Below are positions 1 through 13,600 of a stretch of 64,000 bases of DNA, piece after piece. Origin of the DNA: Lineus longissimus. Taxonomy: Eukaryota; Nemertea; Pilidiophora; Heteronemertea; Lineidae. The DNA lies in the NCBI RefSeq assembly GCF_910592395.1, contig NC_088314.1:4090001-4154000 (forward strand), given 5' to 3'. The notes below the pieces were generated by a model that saw nothing but the letters and a program-made list of their open reading frames with translations, was not told the origin of the DNA and made no database searches. The position numbers and the translations under genes are program-made. Numbering within the stretch: the stretch's first letter is position 1; each line of letters starts with the position of its first letter.

Positions 1-1556
1 CATTTATATATATCACAATAACCAAAAGGATAGAGCAAACACTTAAACACTCGGCTATCATGCCTCAGATTTGTCTACCGTAAACCCACCACCTGAACAA
101 AATGGTTGACGGCATGCTAGTCTCCATCGAGGACCGCCATTGGGAGCAATTAAGATGAGAGAATAAGATCAGGTTCACCGAATAACTCAAAAACATCTTA
201 GGCGATTTTAAGTTTGCAATTGTGCAAAATCTGTTGAGATGATAATGTATTGTACATCGCTGTGTAGTTGTTAAGCGAAGTATGATTACTTTTATTAAAC
301 GTTCTCTTAACTATCATTAAAATCACTATTGATAAGGTCAGCCCAAGGGCGATATTTAAAAAAAAAACCGGACTGAATCAACTCCTTTTCCCGACTAGAC
401 TAGAAACTTGATGAAGCAACCTCTCCATCAGCAATGACGATAAGACACTTGGTACATTCGGGAAACACTCCTGCACCAGGTGTTCTTTTACCTGTTGCGC
501 GAAAAGACACTTCGCATTTTTCAAACAAAATTAAAAAAACGTCAAAAACTTTTAGAAAATAGTTTACTATTAAATGGAAAAGGAGGAGAACAGACACATT
601 GAAATATTAATTACGCTTTGTCATTTAAAAAAAATCCCACTCGGCTAATACCACCTCCATTATCTCTTCAAATGCACTTCCTTCCCAACATATTACACAA
701 AAGCAAAGTTTCATCAAGAAAATGAAGCTTTCAGAAAGCATGAAAAATAGACCTGCCACGTACTCGTCATCCAATTTTTCAATTTAGCTTCATTTATTCA
801 GATTTGTCTTTCATCTCAAAGAAGTACAAAGTGGATACCAGCATTGAAATGAGAGAGAATTAAACAAATGGAAACTTTGTCATTATTATCAAGCAATCAA
901 CACGGAGGTTATTCAACCGTGTAAAGTACCCCAGGTAATTGAATGAAAAAGGCAACGTTCTGCTTCCGATGCATGATCTCCCTTTGAAATGCAAGCTGGG
1001 ATTGACGAGAGTAAATCTGGCGTAACATAATGCGTCACTTTGATCTGGAGTCTTATATGTTGTAGTGATGGTGGTGTGAACACATTTTACTTAAGAAGAG
1101 AATTTGAAGGCTAAGTTTATTGGACATACCCATGGACAATAGGGGCAAACTATCACTGCTACTTTCAAATCCAGTTCAAAGCAATAATCGCACGGGCCCC
1201 ACATTTGGGTCTCCAATTTATAAGTTAAAAAAAACTGCTATACTGTTTTATTCAAACATATGTTTGAATTATCATAAATCCACGTAATCATATCATTTTT
1301 AACAAATACTGTCCTCGATCAACTCGATGTACAATACACGACGGCAAACGCTGAAACTACATCTATCTCATTTACTTCACTCCTGAATCTAACATTACAA
1401 AAATTACAGCTTATTAGCTGTGCATCAAGGACAATTATACAGCTAATTAACTGTTTATTCTGTACTGCTAGATTATTTGATGCTCCCAATGGATTCCTCT
1501 AATGAGAGTCTGACGTTCTACCACCAAAGCTTCGCAAGATTCGTAATATACCGTAC
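1..1556. other. Intron after exon N; no feature seen
   Basis: Begins (in transcription) with the GTACGG donor of exon N and runs off the window. I could not find the next alpha-2/delta exon, a repeat or another gene here. Confidence 0.6.
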
Positions 1557-1643
1557 CGAGAGCGCATCTGAATATATATTACTCCAATGGTAGTAGCGTG
1601 AACCTGCCAACACTAAGGGTCTGGCAACTACTGGCCCATAGTC
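1557..1643 (-). CDS. CACNA2D: CACNA2D exon N (after the VWA domain)
   Basis: Encodes residues 382-410 in phase 0 at both ends. The acceptor is TTTTTAAG and the donor is TCG then GTACGG, both slightly off consensus. [22 protein letters not shown] corresponds to alpha-2/delta-1 'GRPMVLAG...VQWTNVYLDAL'. This is the last exon I can identify. The next one (family 'GLVITGTLPVF' segment) is not visible in 1-1556. Confidence 0.93.
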
Positions 1644-4600
1644 CTTAAAAACAAAAGGTTGAAATTCAAAGTCTTACTCTTCGGTAAAAAATCGACCTAC
1701 AATAGACAAAAAAAAGTGTCACTGAAAATCGAGGACATTGAGTATCAAACAGTCACTTTCCTCCCGCAGGAATTCGTGAACATCGAGAACTATTTCCAAA
1801 GCTTTTTCACACGGAGTATCAAACAGTCACTTTCCTCCAGCAGGAATCGTGACGAGTCGAGTAAAACTGGTTAATCAGAAGACACCAATCATGCTTCTTC
1901 AGCCAGGACAGCATCGTCATAATCGAGTACAGTGCTTGTGATTGACCAACACGCTGACGGAAATTCCAAAGTGCGGCTTGGGGAAAGTTTCCTACACTCA
2001 ATATGCAACATCCCTTTGCTGCAATTACCTTTCATACAACTTCGTTTTTTAGAAACTTCTCAAAGCATCCCAGCTTGAAAATTTCGGGCAATAGCCACGT
2101 TCAGGTTCAGTGCATGTAAAGGAAAGTGAGTTTTGGTTGACTGTAGTATGCTGTGGAGTACATGATGTTCGAGACGGTCAGTTACATTTCTTTTGTCTAA
2201 TTTAGGTTTTATTTTTTGTTTTCGGGTTGCCCAATGTTTGCTCTGTCAATAGAAAAGGTACGAAGATATATTTTAATCACCTTGTTAAAGGACATCATTT
2301 AAGATGGCTTTGGATCCCCAAAGTAACCAAAACAGTCAGAACCCTATTATTGATACGTCGTCTGAATCTGGACGAATCAGTCACCACAAAACACCGAGGT
2401 GATTTTGTTTTACTTAATCACAAATTAAAGTCCATGACACGAAGGTTAGCAGGTACCCTTTAATAAAGTGATTACTAAAATGGCAACAAATGATAATTCA
2501 TTTAAATAGAACGTCCCTGAAAAAAATAGTCATGGTTGCATTCATGTGTCAATACAAATAAAAACTGCATGGAATGAGTAAACAAATTCACTGATAGGTA
2601 TCAGCAAGAATCAGGCATTCTTAACCTGAATCATTTGTGGCAGAAGGATTTATGTCTGGTGTGATAGCTTGAAATATCCTAGGATAGAATATCCACGAAA
2701 CAAAGGATTCTGCTAGCATGTACTTTCACTATCTGAGCTGTTGATCACCATTGTGTCTACAGAACCATATACCATTATCCACCGTCAGAAAACAATAGGT
2801 CCGAACACTTTTTCCAGGAAGCCTGTTTTCTGCTACACTTGCCTAAGGTCATCCACTAACAAGGATAACACTCATTGAATTGCAGATTCTTTAAGAGAAA
2901 ATTGCATGTAAATGCCACAATAATGAAATATCATATCAAGCACAACTTGTCTTTCAACAACAATAGTGTTATTGTTAACACCAAATTTATCACGAGAAGG
3001 AATTAAAGAAGGGTTTCTATTCAAACGGAAATATTAAAAAATACTGGTAACACTGTATCCATATTGAACGCTGTGTTAGCATTTTTGCCAAGGCTTTCTG
3101 TCGACACTTGATGTGATTTTCCATAGAAGACTATTTGGTTGCATAGTCAAAGCATATTTGAAGAGAGGATTACAAACAAGGTTATGTTAACATCTGTAAT
3201 GAATTGAGTTAGCACTGCTGATTCGTAATGAAACAGAGAAAATATGCAGAATGTCTGCCTCCGCATACTGATTCAATGGGTTTTTGGTCCATTTCATAAT
3301 ACGGCCATAATAGTTGACCTAAAGTGTATCATTCTGTAGCGTACACCTTTCTTAATATCATTGTTCACGAATGGCCATGCAAGTTTAATTTCCAGCAACA
3401 AAGAAAATCGGGGAAAAAAACTTGCGGGTCGTAGAAGAGAACTTTGGGGAGTCCAAGCACAATGTAAAATTTCAAGGAAGTCAATGAGCATGGAATTGAA
3501 CAAGCATGGCCGTAAGTGTGATATAACAACCTCTAATTGTCAATTAAGACTCATCAGATTTGACACTTACTTGCACTTTTGTTCTAATGGCACCCATTGC
3601 AGGAATACGTGAAAAATAACCTGAAACAGGGTAAGAGAAAGTACAAAGTATGAATAAGACTGCTGGGACGCACTATGAAATCAAATGGGGTACTCACAAC
3701 TGAAATTATATTTCAGAACTCACCACTATGTCAAACAGACAAACGAGAAATGCAAGAAAATTTAATCCATCAGTAGATAAGTTTGATCCTGATTTTACAT
3801 TTAGTCGCCTAACATTCTGCACTTCATATTCTCCAAATAAAATATTAAAATGTAATTCCCTGAAACATCTACCCATGGACATTTTAAATTGGATCATATT
3901 CTCATTAGAACTCAAGTATTGTGTATCAAAGAGATATTACTTGCTAATAACCAACTTTGGGGAATTTATAGCATTTTTCTCCGTTGCGTACATTCAACGA
4001 AAATACTGTTGGTCCTTATCTTTTCAATTATACGAGGTCAGTTGAATGAAGACATAAAAAACCCTCTGCACTGCATTGCTCACAACTTCTGTAGCCCAAT
4101 TAGTCCCTCCTTCCCCGACACTAGGCCTGAACCTCCTCGGAGCAATTTATTCATGTAGCAAGAATATGATACCTGGGGATAGTGACTTTTAAATAAAAGT
4201 AAAAAATCAGTACATGTGTTTGTTAAATCCAAAAGTTTTTCTCTTTCTTTGTAAATTCTTGGCTAAACATGGTGCATTCTCAAAGTTCTTGGTAAAACCT
4301 CGTCTGAAATTTCAGTTTTTTTACTAAAGGGCTCCCCCAGCATAATCTGGTCACGCTTCCGTACCTCTATTTGAACATGCCATCCACTTCACAGCAGCCA
4401 GTGGAGTGGCTGTTGGACCGACAGCGTATGTGAACACTCGAACCTGAAATGATGCAAAAGGATGAGACTGATAATGTCTATCAACAATAAGAATTTGTTC
4501 CGCAAATTAGGCCTAAATCGAAAATTTAATTCATTCTAACTGAGTCCAGTCTAGTAGTTCTAATGTGACTTGAAGAGATTTTTAAAGGGAAAATAGTACA

Positions 4601-7600
4601 TGTATATAAGTATCGTCCTCGTTAAAAAAATCCGGTTGTGCCATCAGAGAATGTGCATTCTTTCTATCGTAAAAACATGCTTGCACTTCCGTCAAGGCTT
4701 CAATGATTTCCACCTTCCTTTGACAAGTAGCTACATCCATCGAGTGATACAGCTACCGAAACAGTTATGTAGTAACCAAAAGGTAAATTTAATAATATGG
4801 GGCCATATAATCCTCAAGAAAGTGACAAGAACGGGAGAGATGGCTTTTCTTATGTTACTTGGTAAAAGGACAGTAGGAGAGAGTGACGATGTATCACAGA
4901 ATATAGATGGTAGGATATGAAAGGGATATGGTTCTAGCAGATCAAAAGTTTCATAGTCCACCGAGGGTTTTTTATTTAGTCACATATACAGGGCAAAATT
5001 CAAAAGAACGCAATTGGAAGATAGTATTCTTCACAGATCACCACAGATAAAAATGAAAAAGAAAAGAAAAGGAATTGTTCCCAGCCATTTACCTGAGAAA
5101 AACTCCTCAAGCACCAAAGTTTGGAAGTTTTGAACAAGATAATTGACTTCATGCATCCAATCGAGAGTCACCTCCATAGACAAAATCGCAAACATCTAAG
5201 AATTTGAAATTCGGACAGAAGGCTCCAAATGATACAGGATGGTTCTCATGCCACCACCACCTTAGGTGAGCAACTCGTGTTACCTTTGCATCATTACTTT
5301 TATGATTTTGTGCAGTCTGTAACCAATACAAATGAGAGTGCATGAAGACATGGAGAAAAGTCTACTATAAACCTCGTCAAACAGAGCAGAATCAGTTACG
5401 GGTCGTATAGTGCTCTTCAATGTTCTATATCTCCAGGGTTTTTCTGTTATGGAACGATTGTTCCAGAGAACACTCAACTCCTAAAATTCATGTATGTACC
5501 GTACTGGCCAGACGAAAAATCCCTTTTTCAAACAAGCTATTTTATGCACACACTACTACACATCTTACAAGTGGTGAGACTGTTGGTGATAGGCTGACAT
5601 ATTACGGGCATTGTAGGTCCAACAAAATAATTGACTGCCTTTTCTAGACCTGAATTCAGGGTCAAAGCTTGCATCTGAAACTCTATTCTATCCTGTGACA
5701 TGACAGTAAGTACAATAATGATGTGTTTTGTGATTGTAATGTACAACAAGGGATGCTATCTTTGAACACTGTAGGCCAATGATTCTTAGATGGTAACCCT
5801 GGGTGATGTTATGAATGGGCAACATCACTTAGTGCTTTACGAACAATAGACCAAGCTATTGTAGTGTGTCATATAGCTAAGTTCATACACAACAGGTAAA
5901 TAATCAAAGCAGAACATACAATATAGCATCCCTATTCTGAACAATAAGGTGTATTGCGTGCTTTGTATCTCAGTCAGGCTATTTTTGATCGACTCTTTCC
6001 AGAACCGGCTTGTGAGCAAACAGAGGGTTGAACCTGATGTGTCTGAGGAAAACACTGAATTCATCCACTCTGGTTCAAGGTGCATGCCCTACTCCACGCA
6101 GTGAATCAAAGACGGATCATTTCAGAATCCAGTGTATAGACGTATTTTGCCTTTAAGTGCAGAACACCGTGTCGTTTCTGTTGCAATGAGATAAACCTTC
6201 CTTCCACTCTCTTAACGATACCACCAATGCAACCTCCCTGGTAAGGTCCTAACTTTACTCTGAATCAATATAGACAATCAAGAGAGCATCTTGACCGGAT
6301 CCAAAAAACAATACATTTTCAAGCTGTTTTTTCTGAACTGGGACACGTTACACTGATCAAGGGAGCGGCACTGGTGATTTCTAAAGTGAGTGAAACAGGC
6401 TGTCATTATTTGCAAGTGCCACCATCAATCTAACGTTTACCCTGGCATCTTTGCTGTTGTGAAGGTACGAAATCGAAGCATTCTGTAACATTACCAATCA
6501 ATACAATGTTAATTTGAATCAAAAGTATTTGAAAAATGACATGCACCTTTTTAAGAATTTTATACCTGGTAACGAAGAAATTATCAAACTACGCCCATCA
6601 CGATGTGCAGCTAATGTGTCAAGCATCTTTTCAGAAAAACCACAAAACGTTGACCTACTGCTTGACTAAGCCACTATTGTCTTATCGGCAAGCTTTGCAG
6701 GACAGGCCAAGGCTACCAGGGATGATTATCCCGAGATAAGTTGTACAGGAAAACATAACCTGAGAATCGTTTCTTGGCGCAACATTCCTGCAAAGGATAT
6801 ATTACCCCAAAGAGAAGTCGCCCTTCAAGTTATTTGCATAAAACAACATTCCTTGAATCTTACATCCATTTTTGGCCAGTTGTACTTCTTGAAGACGTCT
6901 TCTGGCATCTCTGTACCACCATCCGTCAACAGCATAATGACTTCATTGCACTGTGCTCCCTGACCCTTGACAGCTGTCTGACGGAACTAAAACACAAAAA
7001 AAATGTTAATGCTTAAGGACACAGACAGAAGAGGGTAAAAGGAACAGTGACTGTATTCAACATAATTAAACACAGTCAACAGGCCTCGTATTCAAGTTTT
7101 CCAACTATCCACGGAATTATCTAAACAACCATATGAAAATGCGACTACCACGTTGCTGGAATTCGATTGAAGACTGCGACACAGAAATATCCTGATCTTT
7201 GTAGCCAAGAGCCTCATAGCTAAGTGGTTAACACTGCTGGCTTACATGCATTAGGGCATGGGTTCGATGCCGGGCAGAACAAAGCGTTGCTTTCAAGGAA
7301 CAAAAATTCCTGGCTCTCCACAACAAGAGGCTAAATATGAGATAAATTAATGAGGGTCGGTCGAATGAGACTTAAAGCTGTGGTCATTGAGAGTCTATAT
7401 CATGCCAAGTAAGAGAACCCAATCAGCTCGACAGTAACCAATAGAGGATTTCTTACGTCCAGCAAAATTAAATAGGGTTACGACGCCGGTAACGATGATT
7501 ATGGTGATGATGGTGGTCAATTTTTGGTTCCCTTTACTGGTCGAGTGCAAATGAGCACTTTTCAGCAGCTCTTTGAATTCCCAGAATATATTCTGGTAAG

Positions 7601-10600
7601 ATAATGATGATAATTATATAACAGTGCTTTTAGCAACTTATGTACTTCACCATTGAAAGGCGCAGCTACAAAAATTATTAATAAATTATTGTTGCCTACC
7701 TTTTTAAATTGTTTAAATGCAAACTCAAGAGCTTTGTTGTAGCTAGCCATTTCTCCAGCCGCCAGTGAATCTATACGGACATTCAACAACTGAAATAAAC
7801 GACACAAAGACTAAATATTTGGGGATATAGAGCATAAAATGTGGGATGGCGAGCGTGTAAATAAAGAACACCTGAACGGGACACCAAAACGACCCTGAAA
7901 TGCCAGCATTCTTATCATAAGTTCTGCCTCTTTCACCGAGTAAATAACCTTTACGAGACATTATTTTCTAAGATTGGCAAATATGAATCAATTAGATTTT
8001 TGCGTGTGGAGGCTTTTTCAGACAGCAATTAGTCACCAAGTCACGCACACATAACACCTACGCATATCTTGGCGATATCTTTTCTGCAGGCGAGTCAATC
8101 ATATACTTGAATAGATGAGACAGAATAATTAGATGACACCCAGGCTGTATCAGCAGATATAAGATCCATTAAAATAATGGGCGCTTTCAGCATTTGCTAT
8201 CTGATATATATGTCCTAATTTATCATTAGAAATCATCCACATCCACTCCTATCTTGAAAAAAAGTCATTTTAACCAGTACAAATCCAACAAGCAAATCTA
8301 AATTTTAAATTTCATTGTATCCATTGGGAGCTCTCAGGCATTAAATCCAGACGTATCGATCATTTTGCTGATGCCATGATGCGTCTTCTACTAAGTTTTA
8401 CTGGCAGCTCTTTGCTGCACTTTTTTTTTCTTATTCCGATAAATTTTGGTTGATTATGCCAAATGTTTAACTATCGGGGAAATTTGGAACATTTAAGGCA
8501 ATAGCGATGATGTAAAAGCTGTAAAAGACAAAGTAAGTACGTTACTAGATCGAAAATCAAAACTCACCTGTTTATTTCTGTGGTTTGCCTGAACAAATGT
8601 ATCAAAACATGATATGAAGTGGACTTCTTTGTTAAACTGTAACGAAAAAAAGAATGTACATATATTTATTCAGTACAGGCAAGAATTCCAACTTCTGGTT
8701 ATTTGAAGAAAATTGTGATAGAACAGTACAAGTGGCTTTTTTTCCGTTGCCCCTATCACTGTCTCTCTGCTTGAAAACATTAATCTAGAGAGTACAAGGC
8801 GAGGTGTTGATGACAAGAACAAATCCGGAAAAACAGAAAGTGATAAATACAAAGCATAGCTACCCTACAAAGCAGTATTTGCCATGGTTTATGGTCGTTT
8901 CTAAGCATGCTATTCCGGCCCCAGAAATCCGCCTATCCCTGTAGCCGATTTGTCAAAGAGATTACCCTGCACCATCTAAGGTAATGATTAGAGACCTCGC
9001 AGTGGGAGAGACCATGATTTGCTATAAAAGGCAATTTGTTCACAAGCCGCAGGTGACACCCAACGGGCAGAGCAATTTGTAGCCCAGGTAATGATTAATG
9101 CAGCTCCAACGTCATGTGATATCGAGATATTCGGAAGAAAGGGGGACCAAAGCATGGCTCAGATTGCCGATTGGTGAATTTGAACCCTGTTGACTATATG
9201 TAGTCAGTATATTGGGCCATGATAATGACAATGATTTATTTAGCTTGTGTATCGTGTGACAGGGATAACAATTCAACCTTTTGAAATACATGTATGGGAA
9301 GGACTAAGCGGCCATTATTTCATTGGATACATCTGATGTCATATGATACAATATTGGATACAGCTTATGAAGTGTGGAAACAGTACAGCGTACTTACACC
9401 ATCAATATGGCGAACGGTTTTAATACATTACATTTACCCAATACAAGAAAAACACCCATATTTGACTAAATACGGCCATAAGTGATTGCTTTGCAGGTTT
9501 CATTCATAGGCGTACTTACATAAGCAACATTGACAAAATCATTTTCTCCAAGTGTGTCCAGTAATGATTTAACAGCCACCTTCATCAGCTGTAGGGCTTG
9601 ACCGTGGACACTCCCACTCCTGAAGCGAGAAACAAACGAAAGGTAAGCCTATCTACAATCACAAGTCTGGCTTAAAGCCCCTCTCCTCAAAGCACTGACT
9701 AAACAAGATGAACTAGGATGTATATTATGTACATTATACGCAGGACATGGACACAGATGATTGTCTCTCTTCAGTATATCGGTTCCCCCTCCATTTTTTA
9801 AGAACACATTTGCTCATACGTCTTCTAATCCAAGCCTTGAATCGAGTCAAGTCAACGTTATTCCATCATGGCAGTGTTCAACTAGTGCCCATCGCAACAT
9901 AATTCACCGACTAACTGGAGTTTAATTGGAGTAAGAAGGGGATAGTTAACACGTGAGTATCACTTCCGCCAATCCATAATCAAATCCCGTCACATATGTT
10001 CCGGCGGGTGGTTAATCAGACTCCTAATAAGACATGTACATACAGCGATCATGAGCAGCAGCCCAATCAACCGCCTTGTCAGGAGTACGCAGCGGGATTC
10101 TTAAATTCGACGGAACATGACCGCAATGTGTCCACTATAAGGACACGCGCTAAGGACTGAATATAACAATCTGCTGTAGGGACGTGCGGATTTGCTTGCA
10201 CTATTTGCGACACGTTTTCGAAAGGGACTTTCACATTGAGCCTATCCCTCGAAATGGCTTACGTAAAGGCTTCATTAGCATCTACATGATGACTGAAATA
10301 TACGCCACTCTCGTCAAGCAAGAATTCAAGACTCTAGGAGGACTTGGATGACGCCAAAGTAAGAAAATATATTCTTGCGAAAAGTGGCGCTTTATGGAAA
10401 ACAGCAGTTCCAGACATTAACACTGACGAAACCGCCATCCAACTTCAACATCTCCTGGCCGTTGGAATTTACGTGCATCACTTACGTGTCAATGAGAATG
10501 AGCATATCCTTTGGTGAGCTTGAACCTTGTGTGTACCTGAAACGAGTCAAAATGAACGAAGTTCATGTCCGCCTTTTGGCCTCTTCGGACAATACATTTT

Positions 10601-13600
10601 AGATGGTAAATGGCCTCACTATCATCAACACCAAGAGGGTGTATACAAAACCAAGACCTAAGACATAAGACCTAAGACCTAAGATCCCCGAAGTACAAAA
10701 CTAAGACCCAGGTACAAAACTAAGATCCCCCGAGGTACAAAACTAAGACCCGGGGAGGCCAATTCCAAACTAAAATTTTGAAGAAAAAATATCAGAGTCT
10801 TAGTTTTGTACATCAGGGGATCTTAGTTTTGTACGTACAAAACTAAGATCCCCCGAGGTACAAAACTAAGACCCAATTCCAAACTAAAATTTTGAAGAAA
10901 AATATCAGAGTCTTAGTTTTGTACATCAGGGGATCTTAGTTTTGTACGTACAAAACTAAGATCCCCCGAGGTACAAAACTTAGATCCAATTCCAAACTGA
11001 AATTTTGAAGAAAAATATCAGAGTCTTAGTTTTGTACATCAGGGGATCTTAGTTTTGTACGTACAAAACTAAGATCCCCCGAGGTACAAAACTAAGACCC
11101 AATTCCAAACTAAAATTTTGAAGAAAAATATCAGAGTCTTAGTTTTGTACATCAGGGGATCTTAGTTTTGTACGTACAAAACTAAGATCCCCCGAGGTAC
11201 AAAACTAAGACCCAATTCCAAACTGAAATTTTGAAGAAAAATATCAGAGTCTTAGTTTTGTACCTCGGGGATCTTAGTTTTGTACAAAACTAAGACCCAA
11301 TTCCAAACTGAAATTTTGAAGAAAAATATCAGAGTCTTAGTTTTGTACATCAGGGGATCTTAGTTTCCAAATTCTGCCCCTCTTTCGAATTCATTTTGAT
11401 GTAGTAATATCACCTTTGAGATGCATGCAGTTGCTCCATCTGAATAATACCTCCATATGCACTATGCAGGCACGACCGGTCATCACTCTAGCATATACTC
11501 TAGCATATACGGCCTCCATCCAGCTCCACAAAAAGTGGCGAAACCGGTGCAATACTCCTTTGAGTCATTCAGAGGAGCGCCGCCATCGGAAGAGTTGGAA
11601 AGAGTAAAATATGAACGTTTTCTTATCCATCAATTACATACTAACCGAGTCAAACAACGTTATTGCAATATAGGCAGAGAAGGAATTGGGTCTTAGTTTT
11701 GTACCTCGGGGGATCTTAGTTTTGTACGTACAAAACTAAGATCCCCTGATGTACAAAACTAAGACTCTGATATTTTTCTTCAAAATTTCAGTTTGGAATT
11801 GGATCTTAGTTTTGTACCTCGGGGATCTTAGTTTTGTACGTACAAAACTAAGATCCCCTGATGTACAAAACTAAGACTCTGATATTTTTCTTCAAAATTT
11901 TAGTTTGGAATTGGGTCTTAGTTTTGTACCTCGGGGGATCTTAGTTTTGTACGTACAAAACTAAGATCCCCTGATGTACAAAACTAAGACTCTGATATTT
12001 TTCTTCAAAATTTTAGTTTGGAATTGGCCTCCCCGGGTCTTAGTTTTGTACCTCGGGGGATCTTAGTTTTGTACCTGGGTCTTAGTTTTGTACTTCGGGG
12101 GATCTTAGGTCTTAGGTCTTATGTCTTGGTTTTGTATACACCCACACCAAGATTTGAAACCCGGCCCTGTAACTGCTGAGCAACGTTATGCCATGTCCAG
12201 TGTTCTCCGTGTGTAAAAGGAGTGTTAATATTCTTCCAAAATTGGCAATATGAAGCCAACCCTGAAGTGCATCCTCTCACTTCATCACCCTTTGAGCAAC
12301 AAAAACGTATGCAAATCCCCCCGAGTTATAACATATCGTTGTTGAGCATTTTCCATGTTGCTTCGATCCTCAAGTATTTTACAAACAGATACAAAATCGT
12401 TGATGAATTGTTTCAAATGAAATCATTATGTATGTGCTCACAATATATCTTGTACTTTTCCCTTGGCAAACCGATGCAATATCTAGGCCAGACCAAGGCA
12501 ATATACAGTATTGTAGATGGGATCGTTCAACACGAGATGAGAGGTCTGTGACAGGAGTATGAGGAATGCAATACAGAGGTGCTCTAGACTGCCTCTATTG
12601 TTGTACTATTCGAAATGCTGCAGATATTTTGACAGTCTTTGGATTAGGGCTTTGTAAAGGGAGCTCACATTGCAACCTTCTTACATACAGATAAATGGAC
12701 TTGTAGTTTCTCCCCAGTAGTCAATGCAAAACATTCTTATATTGAGTAACACTATTTGCCTCTTTTAAAGAAAAACGTGCCATTAGGTTGCATGAAAGTG
12801 TCACCTTCTGGAGTGGTGCAAGCTTTTTCTGCTCCGTCACGAGGTATCTCACGAACTATAACCACCCCAGTTAATAACTTATGCATCGAGTATCTATTTC
12901 GCTAATCCCGACGTACAGATGCAGTATCTAGCGGGCGAAAAGAATCTCTTTAGCGACGGAATCAGTTATACTTTTTGCGCGCATTGAGCGGGAAATTAAC
13001 CATTGCGATTTTCATATAATGGGGTCGCGATTCCCTCTTCTGATCACCACCAGCTGCAGTTTCGATTATATATCCAAACTAGAATCGCAATTACACACAT
13101 ATGGGGTAACTTACCAGGTTCTTCTTCGAACATCATACAGGTCAACACCTTCACCTCGCCATTTGCTTGCTGAAATGAAATGGAGTCAAATAGTTAAGGA
13201 AAACTGACAGGACAGCTAGCTGTGCCTACCCCACATTGAAAAGGACCGTAACCAAAACAATTACACAACTCTTCAAATGTTATACCCATATTTTCCCGAA
13301 ATTAAATAGGTAGGAAAGTAAATGTATTGCACAGACAGTGTGGACGGACTTTTTTCTAGGAGGGTTAGGACTGCTTCACCAGTTACAACACATACATGTA
13401 CCAGTACATAAACTAAGCCCTCTGGTGGGAAATATTTTGTACCCAGAATTTTCCACAGGGTGAAAATGTAGAATTGCAGTAAATTGTAGTTCTAGATTTT
13501 GAAACGATAAGTAAAGGTTTGATTCTACTAGGTTGTTTTCCGCTGCGATCGTCGACCGATTTCTGGGAAGCACGGTGACACAGTGGAACAGCGCCATACA

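Larger units (their letters stand above)
1644..6863. other. Introns K-L, L-M and M-N
   Basis: Introns of 2420, 744 and 1927 bp around exons L and M. Apart from the direct repeat at 1740-1846 I see only AT-rich non-coding sequence. Confidence 0.6.
6987..10485. other. Introns G-H, H-I, I-J and J-K
   Basis: Four introns of 713-883 bp between exons G and K. The only recognisable element is the SINE-like sequence at 7205-7284. Confidence 0.6.
10637..12143. mobile_element. Fold-back DNA transposon, non-autonomous, with 9-bp target duplication
   Basis: The element starts GGGTGTATACAAAACCAAGA and ends with its reverse complement TCTTGGTTTTGTATACACCC, apart from one extra TAAGACC block in the left tip. 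Identical 9-bp direct repeats ACACCAAGA flank it at 10628-10636 and 12144-12152. The left arm (about 10637-11366) and right arm (about 11682-12143) are inverted copies built from tandem units of about 113 bp. A unique 315-bp centre separates them. A 9-bp duplication with long inverted ends is typical of Mutator-like elements; that superfamily label is an inference. No transposase is present. It lies in the intron between exons F and G of the calcium channel gene. Confidence 0.9.

Noticed and set aside
400-520. Minus-strand frame with PECTKCLIVIADGE, resembling a VWA strand-plus-aspartate motif
   Set aside because: The VWA domain is already complete in exons G-M, this lies after exon N where a different domain is expected, and the splice sites around it are weak. 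Probably chance.
1090-1200. Minus-strand LKVAVIV segment before a GTATGT site, considered as the next alpha-2/delta exon
   Set aside because: Similarity to the expected 'GLVITGTLPVF' segment is too weak and no acceptor precedes it.
5149-5343. Minus-strand frame with a tryptophan/histidine-rich segment between exons K and L
   Set aside because: Exons K and L join directly in phase and in family order (NWPKMD to VRVFTY), so no exon is missing there.
10375-10602. 75-codon plus-strand frame over exon G
   Set aside because: It is the antisense shadow of the 51-nt alpha-2/delta exon, whose protein match and splice sites are decisive.
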